64,000 bases of DNA from Branchiostoma floridae (taxonomy: Eukaryota; Chordata; Leptocardii; Amphioxiformes; Branchiostomatidae). The position numbers and the translations under genes were made by a program. The stretch is from positions 20,790,327-20,854,326 of the forward strand of contig NC_049990.1 of NCBI RefSeq assembly GCF_000003815.2, in the 5' to 3' direction. Positions 13,161 to 25,485 of the stretch are shown piece after piece (the stretch's first letter is position 1; every line of letters starts with the position of its first letter). The notes beneath the pieces were generated by a model. It had not been told where the DNA came from. It did not search any database and saw only the letters and a list, made by a program, of their open reading frames with translations.

Positions 13161-14590
13161 TGACCTGATCTAGAAAAGAAGAAAGAGATGTTGACAATAA
13201 CTGAATTACAGAAATATGTGCCAGATATCAGCAGTGTTACTATATTATAAAGAATGCTTAACCACCGACTTGCCAGATATTGCCAAGAATCACATTTTCC
13301 AGTTGCAATATGACTTTACAAACTAACTGCAAGTATACATGGACTTTTGTATGGCGATAAATTATGATAAGGGAACCGATAATTATATGTACAACCATGT
13401 CTGATCTTGGCATCTGTCGGGAACAATATTAAGCTTTTATTGTTTTTCCACCTCATCATAAATGAGATGTTCAATTTATGAGGAGTATTTTATTGCACAT
13501 TCTGCTTTTGAAGAATGCTGTGTGTTACAGTGAGAGCAAGATGATATATTGCAAAATGATAACAAAATGTAGCTTTGCTTTCATCACATTGTACCATGCA
13601 ATTAACATATATATTGCGTTGTAATTTTTTTTTCTATTTCCTAAATTTGTTACAGTAACTGTTACTCATGCTTTGTTGTAGGATAGCCTAAGAGTAACTC
13701 TTTTGGTTCAACTTTTCTCTTTTTGGAAATTTCAGATTGAGAAACAGAAACTAAGCAACCCTGCAATAGTCTTGACATTGCCTAATATGCAATCATTGTT
13801 AGTACCTTTTATTACTGACATTTTATGAGTCCATGGGGTGAAGTGGCACGGAATGGCATGGTCCTGTCACATTTTATCCCCCCCTTAAAGATCTATGTTA
13901 TGCCTTTGTCTCAATTAATGTCTAAGTACAAAAAAAAGCCAAACTGTGCATTTTTTTTACTACATAATGTATTGGGATATTCTGCAGTTACCAATCACTA
14001 TTTTTACAACCTTTTGAAATAGGGTTATAAAATCAATGAATATTGACTGAGTTATGATTATGTATATTATATAAAAGTGTAGGGAGATTGTGCATGCAAG
14101 TGACCCGTACAGTATTATGCGCACTGTTCTTCCAACCATGTTGCAATACTGTTACTTTTGCACTTGATTGAAAGTGAATAGAGTATAGCCAAAGGGAAAC
14201 TTTAGGGTTATTTTGATGTGATCGTTAAGTTGAAGAACACAGCAGTAGTAACCTGGAGTGATTAGTCCTGGCCTTAAAATGGATGGAAATTGTTTTGGAA
14301 TTATGGAGTCCCAATTCACTTGACGCTTGTTAAATTTCACAGCTAGAGAGAACGGATTTATGAACTGCTTATTAAATTTGTCCATGGTACATATAACTTT
14401 CAGTGTGGGCAGTTATAAGTTTAAAAGATTGTCTCGGAATTGCTCAATACAGTTGTTTTTAAGCACAGTTCAAGCCCCTAATATTATGAAATTTAGTTAT
14501 TGAAACTCATATTGATCAATTCAAAGACTAAAGGAGACTATTTTACAGAAAATGATATTTATGACAAATGGGGAATAAAACAGCATTAAT
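13161..14590. other. Intronic sequence, nothing recognised
   Basis: AT-rich sequence with frequent TACATGTA-like words. No exon, RNA gene or bounded repeat is supported. Confidence 0.55.
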
Positions 14591-14639
14591 CAGTTGTGAA
14601 ATATCTCTGCGCAGAAAGAGTAATTATAATAACTGTCTT

Positions 14640-16310
14640 GGCCCCCTCTTTAACTATCAAAATGGACCAGTCCCAAGATTTCTGCAAGATGATTTGTAGT
14701 GTAATAAGAGTTTGTTTGGAGAGTGCCATACAGAGCCTTGAAGGGGAGTCTAAGTATACTGCAAATCCCTTCAATTACCAGTGGGAAGTCCACAGCTCAA
14801 TCCAAAAGTCTCTTCAGCAGTGTCTACAAGGTTCCTCATTATCCTGGTTATCCTGTGGGCCATTTAGCACTTACGGTGAGTGTGTATGGCCTCCCACGGA
14901 TACGGCCCCGCCCATATCATGTATATCGAATCGCTGCCGGGGAGAGGCGTAGTGGAGTGCAACGCTCGGCTCCAAGGACACACACGTGAGCCAGTCAGCG
15001 CGTGGTTCGGAGTCCAAGTAATTGTCTCTCCACACGGACTATCGGTGTAGGAAGATGCCAATGTCCATGTAATTTGCAAGTGGTTTTATTGATTCTGCTG
15101 ACTGTCTGCTGCTAACAGGCCTGAGTGATGACAGATCGTCGGTCGGATTGTTTCTAGCAGAGAGGATTTGGATGAGGGATGTCTCTCGTTGCCATGGCTA
15201 CACTGAGATGACTTCAGCCTCCTCGTAGACTGCTTTATCCCAGAAGGGAAAGTCTGTAATTTTTTTCCTTTGTGCATTTTGCATGTCGATTTTTCATGTA
15301 GATGAGTTGCAGGGGTGAAGACCAGATGGCCTAACTTTGTTGCACGCGGTGTTCCCTAAAGTGCATGGGGATTTTTTTTCCATTTTGGCATGCTCTGTTT
15401 CACGTCCAATCGTCAGGGGAACGGAAAATCAGACAGCCTTTTATGATTGTCATTCAGTATGCAGACACCTCGCTGAACGGACCACATCATATTTTGCTTC
15501 CCGGCGAGTGCATTTGCTTTGTGTTTATGAGCACTAAGCGGTGAGCAGAGCATATTTTTTTTTCATCGTTCAAAATTACTTTGCAACGACTGTGAGCTAA
15601 GAGACTTCTTAGGTTTTCTGGTACCTTTTGCTAGATTTGTTATTTTGCACTTGAATTGGAACCCTATTGTCACATCAGTTGTGTAGCCACTGGCCCATGC
15701 AGACTTCCATTTTGCCGAGACAATTGTCTCATCCTGCGTAACCATTTGGACCCAGCGAATGCCACAGTGCCCTCAGTTTGAGACAGCCAGGCTTTGATCC
15801 GTACCCTTGAATGCTGCCTATATTGACTTTCCGGTATAGTGGCTTCCACAAGCCCTGGGACCCCCTCTTGGACAGGTTTTCTTGGAGGAGCCCCTACCCC
15901 ACGATGAAGACGCCATACATGCCCGTCTTGGAGTGCCATACGGAGATAACCTTCCGTACCGGATACCAGAACTCCTTGTCGGAGCTGTATCTTCAAGTTC
16001 TCCTCAATCAGAAGAATGGCGCGATCGTGCCGAAAAGAAGACGCTGCGTCTGTGGGAGTTGTAACCATCGTATCAGCTTTGCCTGTCGGGTATGTATTGT
16101 CGCTCTCAATAAATGATAGGCATGTTTGAAGGAAGGGGAAATTGTACTGACGACTGTTTCGCACAGGCGATAAATCGTGCGCCACGAATGAGAGATTTGT
16201 CTCCCACTTTAATTGAACCATTCGTTATTGTCAGTGTTGTCTCTATCCCAGGGAAGTAGTTACCAAACAATCTAACGGCAAAGATATGTAACTGTTTCAA
16301 ACAATAGCTA
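14640..16310. other. GC-richer island with an unassigned exon-like segment
   Basis: Base composition is clearly higher in G+C than the flanking intron and several open frames overlap on both strands. The best candidate is + strand 15840-16089: acceptor-like ttccggtatag, an open frame with mostly G or C at third positions, KRRRCVCGSCNHR near its end, then a strong donor CGG|gtatgt. I recognise no family. It may be a conserved regulatory island, an exon of a nested gene, or chance. Confidence 0.3.
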
Positions 16311-19300
16311 TGATAAGTTTTATTACAATAGCTTGTTTTTCAAATGCTGCCCAATGTTTTATTATGGGAATTTTAGGGAAAAAAAGTTGGAAACAAGGAT
16401 ATTTATTATCTTGTGACATCTAAAAGCTTACTATCATATGTCACAGATATTACGTAATAATTTGTATTTGTTTTATGAACCAGTGTAACAAATTTTGGCA
16501 AAGACAAAAATTATATATAATGATATATACAGTACAAAATTTACTGCAGCTATATCATAATTGTGAACACATTAGTCGGTAATTAGAATTACTAATCACA
16601 AAAGCTTTCAGGATTGTCCCATGAACAAACTTGTGGTGCAATAAATCCCCCCTTTGCTTGGCAGTAATTTGTTAAGTCCAATCAGCGGGCATTGTGCGGA
16701 ATATCGTTACCGATTCCCGTTTGATAGTTGGCAGGGCGCTAGTTTCATTACGCGGCGTAGACGGGAGGTATTGGGGAGATCTGCGGAGCTGTGATGGAAA
16801 TCGTGCGTGGTGACTCGCCATTGTGGAGGTCATGATTTCCCGCGAGGATTGTCTCCATTGTGGCGGCCGAACGCCCGCGCCTTTACGATGCACGCAGCGG
16901 CATGAAAGGAGCAATATGGCTTTTATCCTGAAGGAGAGATTGCGAAATTATAGGTTGTGAAGAAGCTTTGGAAATGGTGCCAACATCTTAACAACCATAA
17001 AGGATAGAAGGGATGGGGGGAGGAGGGGAGGTCATCGCAGAGTTTAGAAACCAAAATATTTAGCTTGACTGTGGGACGCTACAATAACTCAAGGAATAAG
17101 TTCTTTCTTGGTTTGTTTTGAGGAAATATTTGCAATGTCAGGTAGAATAAAAGTAAGGAAAATATCTGTTTGTCTTAAGTTGATGTCGCTCATTCCATGA
17201 ATGATTTAATTGTTGACGTATCGGCTAAAGAACTGTGTTCTGATGTCATAGTTGGTATGCAGTGTCACATTTGATTCACTTAAAATCCACAACAAGAGCA
17301 GAAACAAAGATGGAGCTCTATAGGGAGTTATACAACAATAATTAGCAAACTGTTATTAGTGTTAGCCTGTCTGACTTGCAATGAGTTCTGAGCTGGAAGT
17401 GCTTAACAAAAATTCTTGATGCAACTGGGAGAATACAAAATGAATGTTGACAATCTGATTTGTTTCCTTCTACTGAAATTCTATGGAAAAGTTCCTTGAT
17501 TGGAAAGTCTCTCATACATACTTATGAGTCATTTTAAGTATTGTGATAAACAAATCTGTTGATTTCAAGTTCAATGGTCCAGGCACTTGGAATTTACGGA
17601 AATGACAATGCTAACTGATTGCAAGCTTTCATGAATAAACAAAGGTTCAAACAAACATGTATATTACACATAAGTTACCAAAATCTGTGCAACTAGCATT
17701 TTCCCCAACTACTGGTAACTTTCTATCTTATATTTACATATATAACCCATACCAACATCTTAAGGTTTACTGTAATTAAAAATGTTCGTAATTATTCCTT
17801 CGGGATGTTAAATGTTACATTACTTTAATATTGCATTAGAAGATATACCATTCTTAAATATATAGCAATTGCTGATTCTGAATGTTATTTGAACAGCAAC
17901 GATGGAATCTCAAATTCCCCCCAAAATGTATTCATTTTACATTTCAAACCCTTTACTTGAGAGTGGGAGTAATCATATACCGCTTGTGATGTGGTAGAAA
18001 ACTAGGTTTGCTATATTTACCAAAAGTAGTAATTGTAATCATTGGGCTGGGGGCGGTAGAAGAAATTGCAATATCAAGGGATGCTGAAAACCGTTATTGA
18101 GTTTCACAGTCGTAGAGATGGCATTTAGACTCCTCGAGGTGTAATAAGGAATGACGTCTTGTTTATGAACACGTCTTATATCACGTCTGCCTCCTCCCTT
18201 GTGATTGGACGGTCGGAAAAGTGGATTACAGTCACCACATTGCACGATGATTATTGAAATTCATCAAGTCCCTCGGTGAGGATTATACCTACAGTATAAT
18301 TAAGAATTCTTGGCAAAATGATCGCCTGAAAATAACCTTTGGAAAGTTTCTGTCATTTTTTGATCATGTGATCATTTTGATCATCTTCTCCCTACTGCTT
18401 TAAACGTACTAGATAGTGTTTAGAATTTTATCTAACTTTGTGATATTTTTTAATGTCATCAACAGTGCCACAAAACTTTTAAAAAAGCCTTTTGAAGTCA
18501 GTCTATCAAAATAGGCTTTCCTGGAGCTTTCAAGAAGTTAAGAATTTCCAGAGGCTGCTCACATACTCTCCCGGGGAGATAAGTTTGAAATTCACACTAT
18601 TTCTGTACTTAAGAGAGATCTTTGCTCCATAACATTTATGCTGAGAGAACAAAAAACAAGATCATTCTTTTGAAAAAAGATATCTTTTTATCAATGAAAT
18701 TCATAGGATACTCTCAGTGTCAAAGCTCTTGGCTGCAACGCCGCCGCCAGTGTATCGCATGTTCGGGGGTTATATCTCCGTAGCTAATGCAAAAAATCTC
18801 ATTAATAAACAGTATCAGAGACTGAGGCAACTGAGTGAGTTATATTCTCTGGTACAGATTGGAATTGTTTTTGTTTTTTTTCTTTTCAGATTACTTCAAA
18901 ACCTTAGAATCATTCAATCTTGGATGATTTTGCATTCAGATTGGAATTGTTACTATCATGGCAATTTAGAACCAAAAACCTTTCAGCCTTCAGCACAAAG
19001 ATTGGCAGCCAACTTTCTATGACTGTTGAGATTTTGATCACGCATTATCTCTTCTCTCCTAATACACAACCTTGACACTGTAGGCAATAACAGTAGCAGT
19101 GTTTCACTTGCTATGCCAGACCTTGGTTTTCGTGTAATGAACATTCCGTACCGCAGTCCAGAGCAAATTGAACTACATGTGATCAGAAAATTGGACATGA
19201 TCGGTCGGTTGCCACAATGAATGTTAACTTCACTTCTTAACAGGGTGTGCATTTAAATTACAGTTGTCTTACTGGCATTATGGGATACAAAGTTTCTAAG

Positions 19301-21267
19301 AGTAGTGTGGTGAACATGTTGTTGTCAAGGCTTTCTGCAGCTCTAATTTTCAAAATTTTTGCTCTGAGATCGAAAATGAGAACTTTTTACATTTGTGTGT
19401 CTTTTTAGTCACACTTGTACATGTTGCATGATATTCCCATTATGAAATCAAGGGTAGCTCGAATTCGAGTTAGAACACAGCAATGCTGCCAACGTAGCAC
19501 AGCTTCAGTGGTGATATACCCCCGTAAGTGTGTATAACACTGCACCTGCATTAAGACTACAAAAGTTTGCATCTTGCTAACTTAGATTACAATAACAGGA
19601 AAAACAAGAAGGCCAGTTGAACTCTGAAAACTGTCCCATGATATATGGTCAGGGCATTACTTAATTTTTGGGTCAACTTGAAAGAGGGTGAATCAATTTA
19701 ATCATGAAAAAGATACTAAGCAGAATCAAACGCACAGTTTTAATGAAGCGTTACATCACGTGCCTATCTAATTTATCCCCGAACAAAGGGAACCCTGATA
19801 ATCCATTCCCATGGAGCTTTAGCGACTTTTGTCAGAAGTCGGAAAGAAGCCATGAAGGTCAAAAAGCGCCCCTTATCAGTCCCGGCATGATTTCCTGCTC
19901 TGTTTCTCCATATGAAAGAGATAAGACATTTTGATTGACTACTTTTCTTGAAGACGTCTGTTCAGGAAGGTAGTTGTCTACTTGATTCCCATGCCCCGTC
20001 TCATTTAGATCTTATCCACATCTTGATTTGTGGGAAGAAGTCGGATTCAACATTCCCAAACCAACTGTAGAATTAGATTTCAAGATCTTATTAAGTGTGA
20101 CGCTATTGACCAGAGAGTACAGCATTCACCAGTCCTTGCTTGCTTGGAAACTAGTTATAGTCTGTGGTCTTTGAAATAACTGGTATACATGACATTGTAT
20201 GCTGGTCTGTCAGTCTGAAAACGTTTACTAAACTGTTGGCCCTCTTTCAGGAAGCTTTTGTAATGGCCTATTGTGTACAAATGTAGCTAGGATGTGGTGC
20301 AAATTAAACTCGTTCTGTTTGGCCAAACTCGAAGCGTATCACAAATGTATGCTCGAGATGTAAATGATGATTTTTTTATGATAGTTGATGATGCTTCACC
20401 ACTAGCCTGAGAACCATCCTCCGTACTGTAGTGACTGCTGGCTCGATCCTTTTGCTTGTAGTTAGCAATTATAGTGAAAGGATTAAGAAAGCGGTCACTA
20501 CAGAGGATGACACTCAGGCTAGCTTCACCACGGCTTACGAATGTAGCCTGAAGCACACTGGCCCACCCCTACTTTTCTCGATAACTCTTGTGAAACGTCA
20601 ACTTGAAAAATTCTGATTCAAAATTTGTGACTTGACTCTTTGACAGTTATGACGCAATTTCAGGACTGGATTCCATTACCTTGCTTGCTTAGTGGGTCCA
20701 CACAGCATCACTCTTCTACTAAAACCTACTTTCCATTCCTAAAACTAGCATATTAAGTTCTAGCCAATTTGAATGGCTCTTACTCGTGATCCCTGGATCC
20801 TGGTACAAATTGGTCCCAGATCTACAGAGATTTCCGCCCAATATTGTACAGTCCCCCTGTCAATATTAGAGACAGGAAAACGCTGAAATATTGCACACTT
20901 CTGATATCACCAGACCTGAGGATGATCTCGGATTCGACACAAAGATGTCTTGTAGAGCCACATCCAATGAAGGGATAATACTCTCGCATCTACCGATTCA
21001 GCGTTTAAGAAATAGTTGGTTGAACATAACACGATATGCGCGGCCCTGACTACTGATGTTATTATACGTCGCACTTCATGACTACCAAGTTCCCTAACAT
21101 AATTGTAAATTCGGCATCTAACGTGTTGATCCCCCTAGACCACCATCCATGATTGCCGACTGGCATGAAATCATTTTCTCCCCGTGCCACCCGTGATAAA
21201 TCAATGGCTCAGGGCACTTAATAGATGATCGCCATCAGCATCCTGTCCCAAACTGCCCTTGTCTGCT
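16311..21267. other. Intronic sequence with a CpG-rich block at 16680-16910
   Basis: The block at 16680-16910 is rich in CpG (ggcggccgaacgcccgcgcc) within an AT-rich intron, suggesting a conserved cis-regulatory element. The rest is AT-rich, with a smaller GC-richer patch at 18040-18250. No gene is recognised. Confidence 0.4.
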
Positions 21268-22395
21268 AATTGTGTCACCAGTGTGGCCCTATTTTCAATC
21301 ACTTGTGTAAAATCCATTGGCACAGTTTCAGGAAAACTTCGTGTTAGTTTTACTGGTTGAATGCGAACCACCTGTATTAACCCAGTGGGGGGTGTTGTTG
21401 AATTATGATTCATGTGGTCTTAAAATAAATGTGTGTCACCAATGTTGCGGTATTTTCAATCACTTGTGTAAAATCCATTGGCACAGTTTCAGGAAAAGTT
21501 CTTGTTAGGTTTACTGGTTGGATGGTTGGATGTGAACCACCTGTATTAACCCAGAGGGGGGTGTTGTTGAATTATGATTTATGTGGTCTTAAAATAAATG
21601 TGTGTCACCAATGTTGCCGTTTTTTCAATCACTTGTGTAAAATCCATTGGCACAGTTTCAGCAAAACTTCTTGTTAGTTTTACCAGTTGAATGTGAACCA
21701 CCTGTATTAACCCAGAGGGGGGTGTTGTTGAATTATGATTCATATGGTCATAAAATAAATGTGTGTCACCAATGTTGCCATAATTTCAATCACTTGTATA
21801 AAATCCATTGGCACAGTTTCAGCAAAACTTCTTGTTAGTTTTACTGGTTGAATGTGAACCACCTGTATTAACCCAGAGGGGGGTGTTGTTGAATTATGAT
21901 TTATGTGGTCTTAAAATAAATGTGTGTCACCAATGTTGCTGTTTTTTCAATCACTTGTGTAAAATCCATTGGCACAATTTCAGCAAAACTTCGTGTTACT
22001 GTTAGTTTCACCGGTTGAATACGAACCACCTGTAGTAACCCAGAGGGGGGTGTTGTTGAATTATGATTTATGTGGTCATAAAATAAATGTGTGTCACCAA
22101 TGTTGCCATAATTTCCATCACTTGTGTAAAATCTATTGGCACAGTTTCAGCAAAACTTCTTGTTAGTTCTACCTGTTGGATGCGAACCACCTGTATTAAC
22201 CCAGAGGGGGGTGTTGTTGAATTATGATTCATATGGTCGTAAAATAAATGTGTGTCACTAATGTTGCCATAATTTCAATCTCTTGTGTAAAATCCATTGG
22301 CACAGTTTCAGGAAAAGTTCTTGTTAGTTTTACTGGTTGGATGCGAACCACCTGTATTAACCCAGAGGGGGGTGTTGTTGAATTATGATTCATAT
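21268..22395. repeat. Tandem satellite, about 161-bp unit, seven copies
   Basis: Every unit contains caatcacttgtgtaaaatcc, attggcacagtttcagcaaa, gaaccacctgtattaaccca and gggggtgttgttgaattatg. Spacing is 161-171 bases. Each unit has a roughly 63-codon open frame, but 161 is not a multiple of three, so successive frames rotate and overlap: repeat-derived, not coding. Confidence 0.92.
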
Positions 22396-23789
22396 AGTCA
22401 TTAAATGAATGTCAGTGGTAAAGGGTGCAGTGATTTCAGGCTTTAGTTATGAATATGAGGGCTTTGTACATCTCGGAAATAATGGACCTAAAGTATTCAT
22501 TACCTCAGCTCAGGTCTTATGAAGATTTTATTAGTAATAATAATGAAATATTTTAAGACAGAGTCTGACAGTCTAGGTTGGTAGGACTGTAATGGTTGTC
22601 AAAGACACTGGTCTGAGGTCTGTGTATTAGTTGGAACAATGATCAACCTAGGACAGATATTGCCTTGATATATGTCATATACAAAAAAGTGTACTATGTG
22701 TACAAATGTAAGTACAGCTGTTTGAACTGCTGCCTCATTTTTTGTGTTTTAAAAGTTTATGATATAAGTTTGTATTATAACTGTGTACAGTTGACATACT
22801 GGACATGCATGTAAAATGCAAACATTGGAAACTGATTGTAATCTTTATCCATACAAAGTGTATGATCATGAAAGTGGAATCAAAATATATTCAGTGTCAG
22901 TGAACATTATATTTAGCTGCTCTTAGTACTATTCATTTTGAAGAGCAGCTCTACAAGTCCTGCCAACGTTTTGACCATGACATTGTTCTATGCCTGACGT
23001 TTAAGCAGACTGCCTTGAGATTGAGTCATTCACCAACACCTTTAACAGCAGTGACGGACTGTCCAGGTAGCTAGTGTAATAGTGCCTCATCTCCCGAGGA
23101 CCATTCTAGCTAAGACAATCAAATCTGTTTGCTGGAACGGTGCTCTTCGATTTTATTGGCCCGTGGTTTTGGACGCTTTCTGAAGGTTATTCCGGGGGTC
23201 TGTTGCAATCACTGCTACCGAGTAAATCATGTGCCCTTCTTTCTACAAGAAGAGCTGGTCTCTCAATTAGGGTAAAAGGTTGGGACATTTGAGAATGGAG
23301 ACCATAACATAACAGGAGGTGGCGATAGGTCACCATCACAAAGGATTGGTACAATGTAGTCTGAGTAGGGCAAACTCCACTGTCTGGGGCTAATTGCCCC
23401 TCCACGCAATGTAGGACGAGCCGTAAGAAGCACGATTAAATCAGGCTATAGAGGATTGGATTTTGTAGAAGAAATATGTTTGTGCGTGGCTTTAGAGGTA
23501 GGCTGGTGCTTTTTCAGACACACATAAAGATAAGTGCTATTTTATCGCTGCGATTCTTTTCCCTGTTGATCAAAAGCCCAATTCTGAATATCAATTCAAG
23601 TCAACGTTAACACTGATTTTACTTTTCTCCATTTCCACCAGTACTGGTTGCTTGAAATTTGTTTACTTTCTCTCTTAGACTAGCAGAAAACAAATCAGTC
23701 CTAACTGTATGTAGAATAGCCAAGCTTTTATATTTTTTATCAAAAAGCCTGTTTTTTTTACCTTGAAGTACTCCATAGCTACAGCCCTA
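22396..23789. other. Intronic sequence, nothing recognised
   Basis: No coding, RNA or bounded repeat feature supported. Confidence 0.5.
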
Positions 23790-24028
23790 AAGGTGGTATC
23801 TCACTGCACTTGGGGCACCAGTGCGACACTGCGGGGTTTGTTCACTGCGTCACTGTTGTTATTTTTGCCGATTTATTGTAATTTAATATTGTGTAATACG
23901 TAAAAATATGACTAGAAGGCAACAAAATACACAAAACGTACGAAAATTTGTACTTAAAAAATTCGTTGAGTAATCTTTCAAAGCCTGCAGTGCCACACCG
24001 GTGCTCCAATGCAGTGAGATACCACCTT
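23790..24028. mobile_element. 239-bp MITE
   Basis: Perfect 19-bp terminal inverted repeats, AAGGTGGTATCTCACTGCA and its inverse, followed by looser inverted sequence (gcaccagtgcgacactg against cagtgccacaccggtgc). The interior is AT-rich and noncoding. I found no clear target duplication. Confidence 0.8.
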
Positions 24029-24379
24029 GAGTGCTGAGTGCAGCATGTGTGCATCAGGGGACAGCTTGGACATCGTTCGCTACAGTAATCCAATCACAAT
24101 GCCTTTAATTAAGTTCTACAGAAGACATTAGCGACAGATAGGGTCAGAATCAATCGACGGGGCAGGCCACAATCTTTCCGAAGGGACGGTGGTCATCACC
24201 GTCCAATCAATTCACATTTCTCGCAATCAGATTTTTACTGGCCCTGGAGGATAAAACTTGTGTCCTTCTTGTTGCAAATTATTAAAGGACCAAGTTAAGA
24301 AAACAAAACATAGTGCAATTTTACTATATATGATAATGTGAAGATAAATCTGCCATGTATACTATGTATGTGACTTAAG

Positions 24380-24606
24380 GGTTCTATAAATGCATTTAAG
24401 TTCGCAGGGATTTAATTTGAATTCGCGGTAGTGGGAAAAATTACTTTTCGCTGTGGTTTTAAGTTTGCTGTTAGCACCATGCACTGTAGTCTCTTAATGC
24501 CATGGATAAATGTTCGCAGTGGTTTGAAGTTCGCGGTGAAGCCGCAACCGAGAAAAACGCGAACATGAAACCACCTCGAACATTTCTGCATTTATTATTA
24601 CAGTAA
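24380..24606. mobile_element. MITE of the TACTGTAA-end family, decayed copy
   Basis: The right end, read inverted, is TTACTGTAATAATAAATGCA; the left end keeps ATAAATGCATTTAAGTTCGC. Inside are paired ttcgc and gcgaac motifs. It resembles 42043-42255 and 52486-52699 in length and ends. Confidence 0.55.
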
Positions 24607-24875
24607 CTGGAATGATGCAAAAGTAAGATATGAAAGAATCTATTGCATGTAGAAAGTTGTGGTGATCACTTGATCTCCAGTAATGTATAGTTTGATGTCT
24701 CCCTAGATGGTGATTTGAACTGTAACAATCCTGATATCATTTGTACTGATTTTGTACATCAATTTCAAAGAGGACCCTGAAGACTCTAAATAGATTAGAC
24801 TGACTCCCATTCTCAGAAGTTAAAGTGGTATTAAAACTTTTTTTCATAACTGCCCATCCAGATTTACAATGTAAC

Positions 24876-25485
24876 GTATATTCTCGAATAAAGTACGCAC
24901 TTTTTAAATTTTTCAACACTGAAAAGGTGCTACAAGTTGTTGCCAAAGTCTGGGTGCGTACTTTATTTGAGGTTATTGCATGGCTAAATGGTAAAAGAGC
25001 CTAAAATAAAGCCAGTTGTAGCTACACTTCCAGGAAGGTTTCAAAACATACACATTGGAGTTGTCTTGGTGTTGTCTTACCAAAGAATTGTCTGAACATA
25101 ATTTACATAAGAGTGGCATTTGCATACAATCCTTTTGAGTTAGTGACTTTGACAGTTGTACAACTGGTTTTCCCAGTTAGATGTACTAGCTGATTTCTTC
25201 TGCCAGTTCATTCTCAGTGATTTTTACAAGTTGCAGTAGGCAATCCACAAGTTTGAAGAGACAACTACAGTGTAACCCCAGGTTATTTCATGCAAGATAA
25301 CCTGTGGAAAACATCATAAATTTAATTTAGCCAGTTCAAGGTCCGTCCAAAACTGGTGGAGAAGGGGTGCATACTTTATTTGAGTTTTTCCATTTTATCT
25401 TTCAGTCCCACAGATCTGTCTAAGACTTGCCCCAAATCAGGGGTGCGTACTTTAATTGGGGTGCGTACTTTATTCGAGAATATAC
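24876..25485. mobile_element. MITE with TTCTCGAATAAAGTACGC ends, copy 1
   Basis: Perfect 25-bp inverted ends (24876-24900 and 25461-25485) containing TTCTCGAATAAAGTACGCAC. The interior (cttgccccaaatcag, ttccattttatctttcagt) recurs in inverted orientation in the element at 53960-54311, so they are one family. A segment of another dispersed repeat (25058-25235) is embedded. Confidence 0.82.
25058..25235. repeat. Dispersed repeat fragment (related to 44.4-46.2 kb)
   Basis: Shares ttggtgttgtcttacca, a gagtg(g/a)catttg segment, gttagatgtact and tctgccagttcattct with copies near 44443, 44812, 45168 and 46000. The family is unassigned. Confidence 0.6.

Noticed and set aside
15670-16221. 183-codon open frame on the minus strand
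   Set aside because: No recognisable domain, no codon bias (third positions near 50% G/C), and it overlaps a better + strand exon-like frame; most likely chance in a GC-richer segment.
21317-22166. Series of Cys/His-containing frames of about 63 codons resembling a zinc-binding repeat family
   Set aside because: The 161-bp satellite unit is not a multiple of three, so the frames rotate and overlap; there is no single reading frame.
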